Of a stretch of DNA of 64,000 nucleotides, positions 10,504-23,100 are shown one piece after another. The stretch spans positions 28,741,322 through 28,805,321 of the forward strand of contig NC_056032.1 of assembly GCF_004379255.2 (NCBI RefSeq). Reading direction: 5' to 3'. Position 1 is the stretch's first letter, and each line of letters begins with the position of its first letter. Both the position numbers and the translations under genes were made by a program. This DNA comes from Salvia splendens (Eukaryota > Streptophyta > Magnoliopsida > Lamiales > Lamiaceae). Under the pieces are notes generated by a model. That model was given only the letters and a program-made list of their open reading frames with translations. It was not told the DNA's origin and searched no databases.

Positions 10504-13500
10504 GTGTGGTTTCGAATCAGTGCATCAATCTCTTTCTTCATTGCTTCCCTCCAATGCTTGAATTTCATAGCTTCTTCCCATGTCTGTGGTATTTCTTCTT
10601 CCTCATATAGTGCATTCTCGAAAGCCCGAGCCATCTCTGATAAATGGCCTTTGGCTAGGTTCACAACAGAGTACCGCTTTTTCTTGTCAATCCTCTCTGG
10701 CGTATACCTTTTGGGTGGAACTCCTCTGTTTGACCTTGGTGGAAGTATGTACCTCCCAGTGTCAGGGTCAACTCCTTCGACCTCGACTTCCTCAATTTCC
10801 CTTTCTTCGGCCTCAATTGAATTTTCTTCTGCACTTACAGTGTTAGCCAAACAATTATCTGTATCCACAGGATTACTTACATTGGATAACCTTAACGGAG
10901 AAATATTTGAGGCGATGCCACTTTCTACGATGGACTCTACCACATCAGAGACTTGCTCAGCGGAATTGCTTACTATTTTCTCTGATAGATCCGCATCAGG
11001 ATTGCTTGGCGTTGGCAGTGGCATTGAGATCCAACTTAGCGGGTCCGTATCATTGTTATCCCTAACATTACTCTCCCCCTGACCGCTAAGATGGGTAAAG
11101 AAGTACTCAGTTTCAAGAAAGTTGCAGTTCATTGTAACAAACATCCGGTTGGACTTTGGATCGAAACACCTATACCCCTTTTGATTTACCCCATATCCTA
11201 CAAAAACGCATTTGATAGCGCAAGGGGATAGTTTAGTTCTTTCATGTTTAGGAATGTGGACAAAAACGGAGCATCCGAAGACGCGAGGTTCAAGAGTCAA
11301 GGGCGGAGGAATTTTTGTGAAGGTGGACAAGACTTGTAGAGGAGTTTTGTGTTTGAGAATACTTGTGGGCAATCGGTTTAAGAGATAGGCTGAGGTGGCA
11401 ATGGCTTCTGGCCAGAAGTGTTTCGGGGCTTTTGACTCTATAAGCATAGAACGAGTCATTTCGAGGAGAGATCGATTTTTCCTTTCAGCCACACCATTTT
11501 GTTCGGGAGTATGAGCACATGTGGTTTGGTGTATAAGACCTTTGTTTTGGAAGAGTTGTTTCATGGTAGAATTAACGAACTCCCCCCCATTATCTGACCG
11601 AAGGACCTGAATGGTTTTGTGAAACTGAGTTTGGATAAGGTTATAGAAATGGGTAAAGTGTGACAAAACTTCAGATTTTTGTTTCATGAAATATATCCAG
11701 GTCATGCGAGTGCAATCATCCACAAAAACTAAGAAATATCGAAAACCTTGCCCCCCAATAACTGGTGCGGGCCCCCAAACATCAGAGTGTACTAAGGCAA
11801 ATGGGGTTTCAACACGAGTATTACTTAATGGGTAAGAGTTCCGATGACTTTTGGATAAAAGACAAGTTTCACAGTACATGTCATGCTTAGGAATAATACT
11901 AGGAAATAACAATTTTAAGTAACCGATAGATGGATGACCCAAGCGCCGATGCCAAAGCCAAGCTTTCCGGTCAGCTGATCCGTGAGTTAACATGGCAGTC
12001 CCTTTTTGAGCTATCTCATCCACATAGTAAAGCCCATCATGTTCAGTGCCACGTCCAATTATCTCTCCGGTTCGGATATCCTGCAACAGACAAAATTGTG
12101 GCTGCATTAGTAACGTACAATTCAATTCCTTTGTGACATGACTAATGGATAATAACTTATGAGACATCGAAGGAATATATAGACAATTTGATAACTGCAA
12201 AGTTGGTGAAATGTTAACGGTTCCAGCCCCCTCAACCACCGTAAATTCCCCATTGGCAGTTTGGATATGAGATTTTAGAGGTTTCTGAAGGTTGGTAAGG
12301 TCTGAGGCATCATATGTTATGGTATCGGTTGCCCCACAGTCAAAAATCCATTTATCATTTTTCTCATGGCCATTAGATACTGCACACACAACTCCAAGCT
12401 TCTCGAGAGGCTGAAATCGATTTTGGCAAGTGGTTTGGGAAATTATGGAATTTTCAGGAGATTTGGGGGCTAATTGTGACTGAGAATTTTGGTGGGGTAA
12501 AACCTGCAATTTCCCAAAGATTTGGGGGCTTCCAATAAAAGAGCCCCCTAACCCTAATCTACCTGAATCAGGCGCCGCCTCTCCCCTCATCAATTCTTCA
12601 CTCCAATCGTGAATTACACTCCCACTTCCGCTGGCAACGAAGTTTGCTGCCCCGGTTGTGTTCGCCGGCTGAGCAGCTTCATTTCTGGTCCTTCCTCCTG
12701 GCTGGACAGCACCGGCGGTTTGCACGACCCCCTGCACGGCGTTGCCTCCGTCGCCTCCAACTGCTGCGGCGGCGTGCCCGCCACGGTTCCAGGGTGTTTG
12801 CGGTTGCGGCGGCTTGCCGTGCTTCTCTTCCCACCAATCTGGATATCCAACTAGTTCAAAGCATGAATCTTTTGTGTGTCTTTTCCGTTTGCAGTAGGAA
12901 CACACCAATTTTGACTTGTCTTCTTCATCACTTCGCCGATTTCTATCATTGCCACTGCCGCGACCACCACTGTTGCTGCCGCGACCACCACCGTTGCTGC
13001 CGCGACCGCCACCCCGAGAGCCGCCGGTAAGGTTCTGCCACCCTCGGATGGCGAGGCCAGTTCCAATTCCATCCATGGCAGCTGCTCCGCCGGTGTTTGC
13101 CTGTTGTAGCACTCGGAGTCGTGTCTCCTCCTGCTGAATCAGGTTGTACGCATAGTCGACGGAGGGAAGCGGGTCCATTTTCAGTATCTCCCTCTTAGTT
13201 GTTTCATATTTGCTATCAATTGCATAGAGAAACTGACATACTCTCTGATCTTGTATGAATTTGTTATGAATCTCCATATCCTCTGGACATTTCATTGGGT
13301 TCGTCTGTTTTTGGTCGATTGAAATCCAGATCTCTCCCAACCGGCTCCATATTTCTTCTAATGAACTGCTTCCTTGTCTCAGTGTAGTTGCTTTGAACTG
13401 AAGATCATACACCTGGATTTTATCTCTTCCGCTCCCATATGTGACGGCCAACGCATCCCATATATGCTTTGCCGTCGGATGTTGTGAAACTCGACTGACC

Positions 13501-13865
13501 AGTCGAGGCTCAATGTTTTGTACTAACCAAGTGATCACACAGTGATCGGCTTGTTCCCATTGTATGAAGCCTGGATCGGTTCGCGGTGGGGAATGAGGCA
13601 CTCCGGTGACGTGAGATACCATTCCCCGACCGCTTATTGCCGTCTTCATCAATACGGACCAAAGGGCGTAATTTTCTCCATTCAACTTATTCCCACCAAT
13701 GTGGAGGGGCTGCGTGTCAATTCTGAATGGCATGGCAGCTGTTTCTGGTGGATTTGGTTGGTTCATCGCAAAACTATTGCGCATAAAGTTGGCAAATTGC
13801 CGGGCAAATTCATCTGCCATAGATGAATCTGAGGTTTCGGTTACTATATAGTTGTCATTTGACAT
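10416..13865 (-). pseudogene. C1 gag-protease-integrase polyprotein
   Basis: A 1149-codon ORF from ATG at 13865. Gag occupies about residues 1-300, with a Gly/Arg/Ser-rich stretch near 280-310. A CCHC knuckle starts at Cys322. The protease site is DCGA at 509-512, with Cys where DSGA is usual. Integrase zinc ligands are His639, His644, Cys665 and Cys668, and the catalytic residues are Asp695, Asp758 and Glu794. The ORF ends in the RT fingers through a frameshift, so RT is not translated with it. It could still make Gag, protease and integrase. Lineage within copia is not certain. Confidence 0.93.
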
Positions 13866-13972
13866 TTTGGCTTATGGTTATAGGTACAGCGGAAAAAGGA
13901 AAAACAAAAAAACGGGAAGGGGCCGAGAAAGGTATCAAGGACGATGATGATACCTTATCTGAGTCCAAACCC

Positions 13973-13984
13973 GCTCTGATACCA
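13973..13984 (-). other. C1 primer binding site (initiator tRNA-Met)
   Basis: The minus strand reads TGGTATCAGAGC directly after the 5' LTR, the classic plant copia primer site complementary to the 3' end of initiator tRNA-Met. Confidence 0.93.
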
Positions 13985-14231
13985 TGTTAAATGGTATAGA
14001 CAACATATTTAGAGAAGAAAGCAATGGGAGAAGATTATTGTATTTTGATTGAATGATGAAATGGTACTCAACACCCATATATTTATATGGATGTTGGTGA
14101 CTTTTGAGATCCTACAATAAATATATATTCATGGAACTACACTACTATTGGAACAATGCATGCACATCTTCAATGCTTCTTGGAACTCTATTCTTCTTTA
14201 ATGCTTATTGATACTTCCCCTTTTCTCAACA
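13985..14231 (-). repeat. C1 5' LTR
   Basis: 247 bp, TG...CA ends, near-identical to 8799-9045. It carries a TATAAATA box at 14080-14087 on the minus strand. It is flanked on the right by the AGGTA duplication. Confidence 0.95.
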
Positions 14232-14236
14232 AGGTA

Positions 14237-15694
14237 TTTATAGTGCTAATAAAAAGTGCATCAACCAACTTCAGCGGCGGCACCATGGAGAGCTGACTAC
14301 AACCATCGCGAATCGGGCGTCGTCCGGCTGAGCACTGCGACGACGATGTCGCGGTGTTAGGTCTGCGACGACATCGATTCTTGTACCACGGCAAATTGGA
14401 GAAAACGGTGTATCTAATTTGGTGAATTTTTTCGGGTGAGTTCTATTTTGGGGAAGTAAGAGAGTTTGAGGGAGAAAGAAGAGAACGACGTGTTCTGGAA
14501 AGGGAGTTTTGTCCTTTTTATTTTAATACTAAAATATTGTTTTGATATATGTTTTAAAATGGAGTTGGGAAAGTATACGTGTATTTTGGAAAAAAAGAGT
14601 ATTTTGACTTTTTATGTTTTACCCCTTTATTTTTTGGTGATTAAGCTAAAAGTGGGAATGGGTGTGTATGGGCTGCAGTATTTAAAAATTCATTCTTACT
14701 TCCTCGTGGCCACTTAATTTAATTGGTTTAGATCTGTTTTTAATATAATTTTTTGGGGCGTGAGCGGCCGGAATTAATCGAAATACCTAAGCTTCTAATT
14801 GAGAAAAATTTGTAATCTTGATCGAGAAAATAATTGGAGAAATAGGATTCATGCATCTTGATCTATGTGTTATTTGTTTTAATCATTCTAAAGGTGATAT
14901 TCGCAAGTGAATCGTGATCGCAAGGGAAAGAATAAAATTTTGGATTAAGCACTCGAGGTGGACTTTCTTTTAAATAAGGACAATGTCCTTACTATTTTAT
15001 CAATGGGAATGAAATGCGAATATGTTTATCATGTCGTATTTTTGGTTTTAACGTGCCTATCTGAAATGGTTTTTCCATTTATTATTTAAATCGAATTCGG
15101 ATCCTTGTAGGGCCACAAACCCTATTTTGATTAGTGTACACCTATGGTAGATCGTGTGCCAGTGTACGGGTTGGCCGGTCTAGTGACTTGGTTTGTGGCC
15201 ACATTCCAAGTCATGTATGAACAGATATGGTAAACGTCTATGGGAAAATGGTTGCGCAACCGCGATTTTTGAACGATGGAATATTTTAGTGCCTCGGGCC
15301 TTTCAAAAGCTAAAACCCGATGGTTACCTACAATGGCATGCTAAATATAAATATTTTTGATAACTTGTTTTCGGCATGAGTCCACTGAGTACTAGTACTC
15401 AGCCCTGCATGTGTTTTCCCTGTATGCAGGATGAGCGGCGACGAGCTGGGTAGTGTTGAGCTTGAATTGAAGACTTGTTGGTTTTAATTTGGACTTCGAG
15501 TGTCGTCGTGTCTTCATACATGATTTCACTCTTTCTCTTGACTGCTTCCGCTGAACCATGACTATTTTTCTAAATTATGTTTCAAGCACCTTTTACTCTT
15601 GGATTACAAATGATGATAACTAACGACTTTGGATTAAATGCTAAGTATTACTCTGATTTTCCCTCTGATATTTGAATATTAATTATTTGGTCTA
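14237..15694. other. Old retroelement LTR-like sequence, no gene
   Basis: No ORF with a recognisable product. 14237-14400 is GC-rich. 14990-15560 resembles the end portion of a large gypsy LTR: stretches around 15110-15190 (gggttggccggt, gtgtaca) are echoed in inverse orientation in the solo LTR at 17140-17190. It holds an 18-base perfect palindrome at 15385-15402 followed by a ccctgcatgtg segment. I read it as a truncated LTR of a Tekay-like element. The ends were not found. Confidence 0.4.
15385..15402. repeat. 18-base perfect palindrome
   Basis: ctgagtactagtactcag is its own reverse complement. It sits in the LTR-like remnant and could form a hairpin in RNA. Confidence 0.7.
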
Positions 15695-15820
15695 ACTCTT
15701 TATTGAAACCCTAGACTATAGATAGGAGGAAATTACAACTGATGTCAAGAGGGCTCGAACTCGGCACCTTATGCAATAATGTCTAAGCTCATTGCCGCTA
15801 GGACAAAGGCTCTGGACTGA
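15695..15820 (-). mobile_element. Probable tRNA-derived SINE
   Basis: On the minus strand, AGCGGCAATGAGCTTAGA (15782-15799) resembles an RNA polymerase III A box region and gagttcgagcc (15752-15764) resembles a B box, spaced about 30 bases apart as in tRNA genes. A non-tRNA body follows and ends in ttcaataaagag near 15697. No target duplication was confirmed, and the boundaries are approximate. Confidence 0.5.
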
Positions 15821-16239
15821 ATTACTTGTTGTTAAAGCTCTTGATTTCTCAGATATGTCCGCTGCTTAAGAGCATCCGCAGCGGTGAGTTTGGCTCGTCC
15901 GTCCGTCCGTGCCAGCGGCACGGCACCTGCTGTCCGCTGCTGCGCACCGCTCTGCTCGATACATAGAGCACGTCCATGCCGCTGAGCAGGGTGACGTGGC
16001 ACGTTTATATTAGCCGTTGGCATTTTCTTTTTCTTTTTTTTTAAAAAGAATAGAAATTAATACCAAAAATTAAAAAATATATATTTTCGGATTCCCAAAA
16101 ATATAGAGATTTTATTACCATTTTTTTGAATTTTTTTTAAAAAAAATTAATTCCTAAATCATCTATAAATACACACATTCATCATCCATTTGGGAGAAAT
16201 TCAGCCACGAGTAGTGGGTTTTTAATTTTATGAATTTAT

Positions 16240-16415
16240 TATGTAATTTTTAATTTTTAGAATTTAAATTATGTAATTTTTAATTTTTAAGACTTTAATT
16301 ATGAAAATTTTAATTTATAGGATTTTAATTATGTAATTTTTAATTTTTAAGACTTTAATTATGAAAATTTTAATTTTTAGGATTTTAATTATGTAATTTT
16401 TAATTTTTTTATAAT
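16240..16415. repeat. AT-rich tandem repeat inside the Harbinger-like element
   Basis: About six copies of a roughly 30-base unit of the form attatgtaatttttaatttt plus ag(g/a)attttaatt, with variants. Confidence 0.75.
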
Positions 16416-17267
16416 TTGTAATATTATTCCGATTATTTTTAATGCATTTTAATATTGTGGAAATGTTTTTTATTTAAATTGAATAATAGAATGGTGGGAC
16501 CTTGAGCTTGTCCTTGCGGAAGAGCATGGATGTGGGTGTTGTGCTCTTGTGTCACACCCGCATTTTCTAAGGATAGAAAACACGGTTGATCGCGACTAGG
16601 GAGGATTAAAGAAGCAGGGAAGAAAAGGGAAAACAATACAAATCGACAATAGCTCGAAACAAATGGGAATAGCTCGAATAAAATCAGAGTATCTCAACAA
16701 TCAACAACTCCAAAAGAAAATATCTCAACAATACACGAACTCAAAAGGAACAATATTTAGTGGAAGCATTTCGAGAGTAGAATAATGCTATGTATGAAGA
16801 CACAGCATATTCTAGACATTTGATAGACATTCTTCACTTTTTATGCTCAACACCCACCGCGCTCGTCACCGCTCAACCTACACATAAGGAAAACATATGC
16901 AGGGCGGAGTACTTGATGTACATAGTGAACAAATGCCAAAACAATTTTTATAAAATAGTTATATGGGGTTTTAACTTGAAAAGGCCAGAGACACTAAAAA
17001 TATCTCAAACATAAACTTTCAACTCATCCTCAAATCCTTTTTCCTCATCATTTCAAAACACAACATTTCTCCTTGATTTATTTAAGAAACTGCCATATCT
17101 GTTTTTTAGGGTGCCGTGTAAGGGGGCCACTTTCCACGAGCACGAAAACCGGCCAACCCGTTCGATGACTCACGGTCCTCATCGTGTACACTAGTCCGAG
17201 TAGGGACGCACCCTTGCTAGGACCTGAATTTGACTAAACTCATAGTAGGGACCCACTCCCCACTAAG

Positions 17268-17335
17268 CAATCATCAACATCAACATCAACATCAACATCA
17301 ATCTTATCAACATCAACCTCGTCAACATCAACAAC
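17268..17335. repeat. (CATCAA)n-like microsatellite
   Basis: Repeated catcaa/catcaac hexamers with interruptions, inside the solo LTR. Confidence 0.8.
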
Positions 17336-17816
17336 ATTTTGTGAAACGAGATTTGTGGCCGCAAACTCGATCACTAGACCGGCCGACCCAAAAGACGGCT
17401 CACGATCCCCATTGGTGTACACTAAGCCTGAGTAGGGACTCACTCCCTAATCAGACCCGAATTCGATTTCAATAGGTCTAGTAGGGACAACTCCCTTGCT
17501 AAGCAAACATATATGCATTTCTCAAAACAAAAACATGGCATGACATTCCGTTTTTCAAACTTTATTTTCCTTAAAAACGTATTTGAAACACAAATCACTT
17601 TTCTGTCAAGGTCAAGCATCAATTCACATCACATCAACAAAGCCAAGCAATTTATAATACCACTCAATAAATTAACACATAGTACCACATAACATGCGCA
17701 ACAACACTTTCACTTTGATCACATGTCTCGCCTCATCATTGGGATAAATATAATAAATCAATCATACATAACATGATGCTCAAACCGATATATTAAAACG
17801 AAAGCTCTTCAAAACA

Positions 17817-17940
17817 CTTTAGTTCGAAAGCCCACAGTAAAAGTTTAGTTCGAAAAGCTCACAGTAAAACTTTAGTTCGAAAGCCAACAGTAAAAGTTTA
17901 GTTCGAAAAGCTCACAGTAAAACTTTAGTTCGAAAGCCCA
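17817..17940. repeat. 26-base tandem repeat in the solo LTR
   Basis: Five copies of a unit containing tttagttcgaaagc followed by (c/t)cacagtaaaa, alternating slightly different versions. Confidence 0.75.
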
Positions 17941-19488
17941 CCTCGTTCGTTTAATTTTCTGAATTTGAATTCCTTACTTCGACTTCAATTTTGTACGTAG
18001 GGAAATCTTCTTTGACTCCATGCTTCTCTTCTCTTTCATTTATTTTCTAGGCACATCGATCATTATCTTCACACTTTTCCACTTTAATCCACCCAAACAC
18101 TTGTTTGACTTTTGAGCGCAACTCCTCTATTTCCATCGGTCCATTTAGATCTAGCCAATTTCTTCTCTTCTTTCTATTTATTTCAATTGTTGGATCAACC
18201 ATCAAATAATTAACTAAGGCCCAACCACTAAAATATACCGAAAATTCCATTGGGTCCAAGTCCAAAGAAAATTCACTTGGTCCAAAACTTAAATAAAAGA
18301 ATAAATGAGTAAACAAAAAAATTGGAAAAGTTCCACAGCCGCCGCTCAGTCGAAACTTCTTCAGCCCGCTTCAGCGTCGACTCGAGACAAGTCGTGGATG
18401 TCTATCAAAATTCAGCGCGTCTCGGCCACAGCCGCCGCTCAGTCGCTGCTGCTGCTGTTCGGGATTCGTAGAGCAGACGAGCAGTGCCATCGCTGTCCCG
18501 ATCAACATCGCACCGCCGCTGTCACTCCTCCATCTATCTCTCGTCATCCCCATCTGTTATATCGCGCTCCACCTCGAGCCCTCTCTCATTGATCTGCTAG
18601 CCCCTCGCTGCGACACCGCAGCCGCCACTGCCCTCCTCAGAGTTTCATCAGCGCGTTGCTGCTGATCGGAGTAGGAGTCATCGTCGTCCAGCCCCGTTGT
18701 TGGAGCTTGTGTAGCCTTCTTCTCAACATGGCACCACCGCCGTGCCGCTGTTGTCACGGTGCAGTCGACGTCGCATCGCCGCTGCTGCTCCACTCGAAAT
18801 CATGCCGCCGCGAGAATCCATCACTGATCCGAAAAGGAACGCAGAGCAACTCCTTTCTTCCCCTCTTTTCGAAACTGAATGAAAGATATGGGGTCGTGGA
18901 GTTGTGGGCAAAATATATATCTATATTGTGAGCAGAAAATCTTGTTGATATTGGCCGAGGTTTGCTCCTAATTAAAAACGGATTCTTTCTCCTTCTCAAA
19001 TGTGGTAATCGAATAGGAAGTGGAGAAGGGCTCAAAATGGATGAAATAAAAGCTGACTTGGTCTTCTCCAAAATTGGGCTTCAAAAGAAATAGTTCCAAA
19101 AAGAATTGGGCTTGGAAATAAATAAATTGGAATAGAAAAAGAATAATTGTTATAGGCCCAAAATGATATTTCTTCTCTCGACAAACAAAACAAAGCCAAT
19201 TTTTTTTCCAGATGTACAAACGATATCACTACGAGAACAAATAAAAAGATAGAAAAAGTCGGGGTGTTACATCTTGCCTAAGAGCAGGGAGTAAAAGTGG
19301 ATCCGGGCCCACATCCATGCTCGTTGGCAAAAACACGGATATGGATGCTCTAAGTGAAGAGGAATCGGGGTTGTGCTTAATTTATCTCCATCCTTATTGA
19401 TCCTTATTGCTGCTAGGGTTGTGAAAGTTAAACTGGCTACACCACAAAAAAGTAAGGACAAATTAGGGAATATACTACCATGAAAAAT

Positions 19489-20092
19489 TGTGAAGAACGA
19501 ACCTACGGTTGTGATGATCGAAATGCAAATTAATGAAATGACAACATGCAAGGAAGAACACAAGCGAATTACGTGGTTCGGCGTAAGCCTACATCCACGG
19601 GCAGAATCTGGTGTGTTTCTTTATTGATCACTCGAGAAATTACAAACATAAGAGCACTCAAAACTCTCAAGAATTTACAAGATGGAAAACCCTCAACTCG
19701 CCCGAAAACTTCATGCTTCGAGAGCTAAAAACGCACAGCTGAAAGATAACACTTCCTCTCTTGAATTCTCTCTCTATCACTTTTGATTTCTGTTGTTGTT
19801 TTTTCTGGAATGAATCGCAACTCCCTTAAGAAGTATCGATCAAGAAAACCGCCGAACAGCTTCCTTTGCCGAACAGCTTCCTTTGCCGAACAGCTTCCTT
19901 TTGCCGAACAGCTTCCTTTTCCGAACAGCTTCCTTTTGCCGAACAGCTTCCTTTTGCCGAACAGCTTCCTTTTGCCGAACAACGGTTATAACCGTTTCCA
20001 ACGGCTAGTTCCTGTTTTGGTTCCCAACGGCTATTTCCTGACTTGATTCTTCCACCAGCTCAATCCGATCTTGATGAGCTCAAACACTAACA
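19489..20092 (-). repeat. C2 3' LTR
   Basis: TGTGAAGAACGAACC to CACTAACA, 604 bp. It differs from 24303-24906 at two visible sites (gggcag/gggaag and cttcatgc/cttcttgc). Confidence 0.96.
19852..19980. repeat. 17-18-base tandem repeat in C2 3' LTR
   Basis: Seven full copies of ccgaacagcttccttt(t)(g) and a partial eighth. The same array is at 24666-24794 in the other LTR. In element orientation it lies in U3, where Tnt1-like elements carry repeated activator boxes. Confidence 0.92.
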
Positions 20093-20106
20093 AATCCTCC
20101 ACCTTT
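20093..20106 (-). other. C2 polypurine tract
   Basis: The minus strand reads aaaggtggaggatt directly before the 3' LTR. Confidence 0.75.
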
Positions 20107-20153
20107 GAGCAATCTAAGATCCATCACCACCAGTTCCACCTTCCTTCCCATAC

Positions 20154-23100
20154 TTACAAATTTCGGACCACCCCAACCAAATCCAAGCAATGTCGGAACT
20201 TGGATCTTGGTAGGGCTTTAGTAAGTGCATCAGCCGCATTGTGCTCGGTGCTGACCTTCTCAATCTTCACCGCACCCTTCTCAACCTCATCTCGAATGAA
20301 ATGCAGCCTCACGTCTATATGTTTGCTGCGTTCATGATATGTCTGATGTTTCGAGAGACAAATCGCGCTATTGCTGTCGCACTTGATCACAACATTCTCT
20401 TGCTTCACCCCAAAATCACCAACTATACCCCTAAGCCAGAAGCTTTCCTTTACTGCCTCAGCAAGAGCTATATACTCTGCCTCCGTCGTCGATAGAGCCA
20501 CCACGGATTGGAGATTAGACTTCCAGCTCACCGCGGAGCCGAACAAGGTAAATATGTACCCAGATTGTGAGCGCCTATTATCAAGGTTAGCTGCATAATC
20601 TGAATCGCAAAACCCAATAATGCTATCCTTATCTCCTTCATTCTCTGATTTGAACATTATTCCCAGATCACTACTTCCTTTGAGATACTTGAGAATCCCT
20701 TTCAAAGCCAACCAGTGCTCTCTTCCCGGACAGGACATGTATCTGCTCACCACGCTTACCGCATGAGAAATATCAGGCCTTGTGCATATCATCATATACA
20801 TCACACTCCCAACTATGTTGGAATAAGGTATCTGGCTCATCTCTCTTTCTTCTTGCTGATTTCTGGGACATTGTGATTTGGACAGCTTAGTCTGTTGTGA
20901 TAGTGGAACTGAGGTTGCTCTACTCTTGTCAATCTGATATTTGTGCAGTACTTTCTGAATGTAGCCTTCTTGGGACAACCACAACACCCTCTTATCTGCA
21001 TTTCTGAATATATCCATTCCCAAAATCTTGCTAGCACTCCCCAGATCCTTGATTTCAAATCCCTTTTTCAATAAGGCTTTCACCCTATCTAGCTCCTGTC
21101 TATCTGGTCCAGCAAGCAAGATGTCGTCTACATATAATAGCAAATACACAGCAGGTCCCTCAGGCTTTGATTTGAAGTAGACACAACTATCATATCTGGA
21201 ATTTATAAATCCCATACTCTGCATATGTTCATCAAACTTAATATGCCATTGTCTACTTGCTTGCTTCAAACCGTATAGACTTTTCTTTAGTAGACAAACC
21301 TTATCTTCACTCCCATGTATCACAAATCCCTCTGGCTGATTCATGTATATAGTTTCTTCAAGCTCTCCATGAAGAAAGGCTGTCTTCACATCAAGTTGGT
21401 CCAAAAACCAACTTCTTTGAGCAACTATAACTAGCAAAATTCTGATTGAGGCATGCTTTACCACTGGAGAAAATACTTCATTATAGTCTATTCCCTCCTC
21501 TTGTGTGAACCCCCGAGCTACAAGCCTAGCCTTGAACCTAATCTTGTTCCCAACCTCCAACTTTTTCTTGTATATCCACTTACAACTCACTGGTTTTTGT
21601 GTGGAAGGTCTCTTCACAAGCACCCATGTCTTGTTCTTGATCAGGGACTGTATTTCATCTATCATAGCCTCCATCCACTGCTTGCTCTCCTTAGAACTCA
21701 TAGCTTCCTTGAAGCTTGAAGGCTCTGCATACTCTATGTTTTCTGCAACACATAGTGCATATAGCAAGTATTCTTCTTCACTGTATCTTGTAGATGGTTT
21801 AGGGATTCTTCTGACCCTATCTCTGGCTAGAACATAGTCACCCAAATCCTGCTGCTCTTCTTCAGGGTTCAAGACATCAGCATCTGCTTCTTCTTGTTCA
21901 CTATGATTTCCCATCTGCTGTTCAGGCTCAGCAATTCTATCTGCTCCAGAAACCTCCACCTGAACTGATTCCTCAGCCTCCTCAGGTTCTGGAACACCCA
22001 TCTCCACCATCCTCTCAGGCTCTGGTTCTTTCTCAGAATGAGATGGCCTCTGGCTCTCTTGAGCCTTTTCCAGAAATGGCATCCTACTTTCTTCAAATTG
22101 CACATCTCTAGAGATAATAACTTTCTGATTTCCTGGCTCTATGCACCACAGTCTGTAGCCCTTCACTCCCTTTTGGTATCCAATCATCACACATCTCAAG
22201 GCCCTTGGCTCCAACTTACTTTGCCTGATGTGTGCATAAGCCATACAACCAAAAATCTTCATATTCGAATAATCCATGGCCTTTCCATACCATCTCTGAT
22301 CAGGAGTGTCAAAAGCTATAGCTGAAGAAGGACTTCTATTGATGAGAACTGCTGCCATACTCACAGCCTCACCCCAGAATCTCTTAGCCATTCCAGAGCC
22401 AAAGAGCATACATCTAACTCGCTCTAGGATGGTTCTATTCATGCGCTCAGCAACTCCATTCTGTTGGGGATTAGATGGAGATGTCCTATGCCTCTTCATA
22501 CCTTTCTGCTTGCAGAAAGAATCAAACTCCCCACTCAGAAATTCCAGCCCATTATCAGTTCTTAAACACTTCAAAGAACACCCTTTCTCCACCTCCACTT
22601 CCCTACACCACTCCTTGAATTTCATGAATGTCTCTGACTTTTCCTTCAAGATAAACACCCATAATTTTCTAGAAAAATCATCAATAATGGATAGAAAGTA
22701 TCTACCTCCACCCAATGAAGCTGGTGTAGCTGGGCCCCACAAGTCACTGTGGGCATAGTCTAGTGGTGACTTTGAGCTGTGAATTCCTCTTCCATAGGGC
22801 AGTTTCTTACTCTTTCCGAGCACACATTGCTCACACAAACCCAACTGCTCATTGGGATTTTCCAGCTTAATCAGCTCCTTCTTAGCCAATTCTTTAATTC
22901 CAGTTTCTCCCAAGTGTCCGAGTCTGAGATGCCACATTCTTAAGTCTAATACCTGCACCAGATTCACAGATCCAGTAACCACACTTGCCTTTAGATAGTA
23001 TAGGCTTCTCTTTCTCTCAGCCATCATAACAACATCACCATTCTTGACGATGTTCATAATCCCATCAGATAATATGCAATTATATCCTGCTGCATCCAAC

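Larger units (their letters stand above)
8799..14231 (-). mobile_element. C1: Ty1/copia LTR retrotransposon, nearly intact
   Basis: A 5433-bp element bounded by two 247-bp LTRs that differ at one position by eye, with the 5-bp duplication AGGTA at 8794-8798 and 14232-14236. The order gag, protease, integrase, reverse transcriptase, RNase H is the copia order. It has an initiator-tRNA-Met primer site and a polypurine tract. Only one frameshift and one nonsense codon were found in the coding region, so it is recent but defective. Confidence 0.96.
16550..19271 (-). mobile_element. Solo LTR, Tekay-like gypsy, 2722 bp
   Basis: The minus strand starts TGTAACACCCCGAC at 19271 and ends GGGTGTGACA at 16550. 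The 5-bp duplication TCTTG is at 16545-16549 and 19272-19276. There is no internal coding region, primer site or second LTR, so it is read as a solo LTR left by recombination. The TGTAACACCCC start and long length are usual for Tekay-like chromovirus LTRs, but that assignment rests on memory of such ends. ORFs in 18300-18930 are on GC-rich sequence with no recognisable product. Confidence 0.8.
15870..19350. mobile_element. Non-autonomous PIF/Harbinger-like element, split by a solo LTR
   Basis: The left end is GAGCATCCGCA (15870) and the right end is the inverted match ggatgctc ending at 19350. TAA flanks both sides (15867-15869 and 19351-19353), which fits the 3-bp TAA/TTA duplication of PIF/Harbinger elements. 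Removing the nested solo LTR leaves about 750 bp with no transposase ORF, so it is a deletion derivative or MITE. The inner part carries an AT-rich array (16240-16415). Confidence 0.75.

Noticed and set aside
10438..11082. 214-residue plus-strand ORF over C1 integrase and RT
   Set aside because: Antisense shadow of the gag-pol frame.
18305..18931. Arg/Ala/Ser-rich ORFs on both strands in the solo LTR
   Set aside because: GC-rich LTR sequence gives overlapping open frames. No domain is recognisable, and solo LTRs are non-coding.
19725..19982. Minus-strand ORF with FGKRKL repeats in the C2 LTRs (also 24539-24796)
   Set aside because: It is a translation of the U3 17-18-base repeat. It lies in promoter sequence and is identical in both LTRs for that reason.
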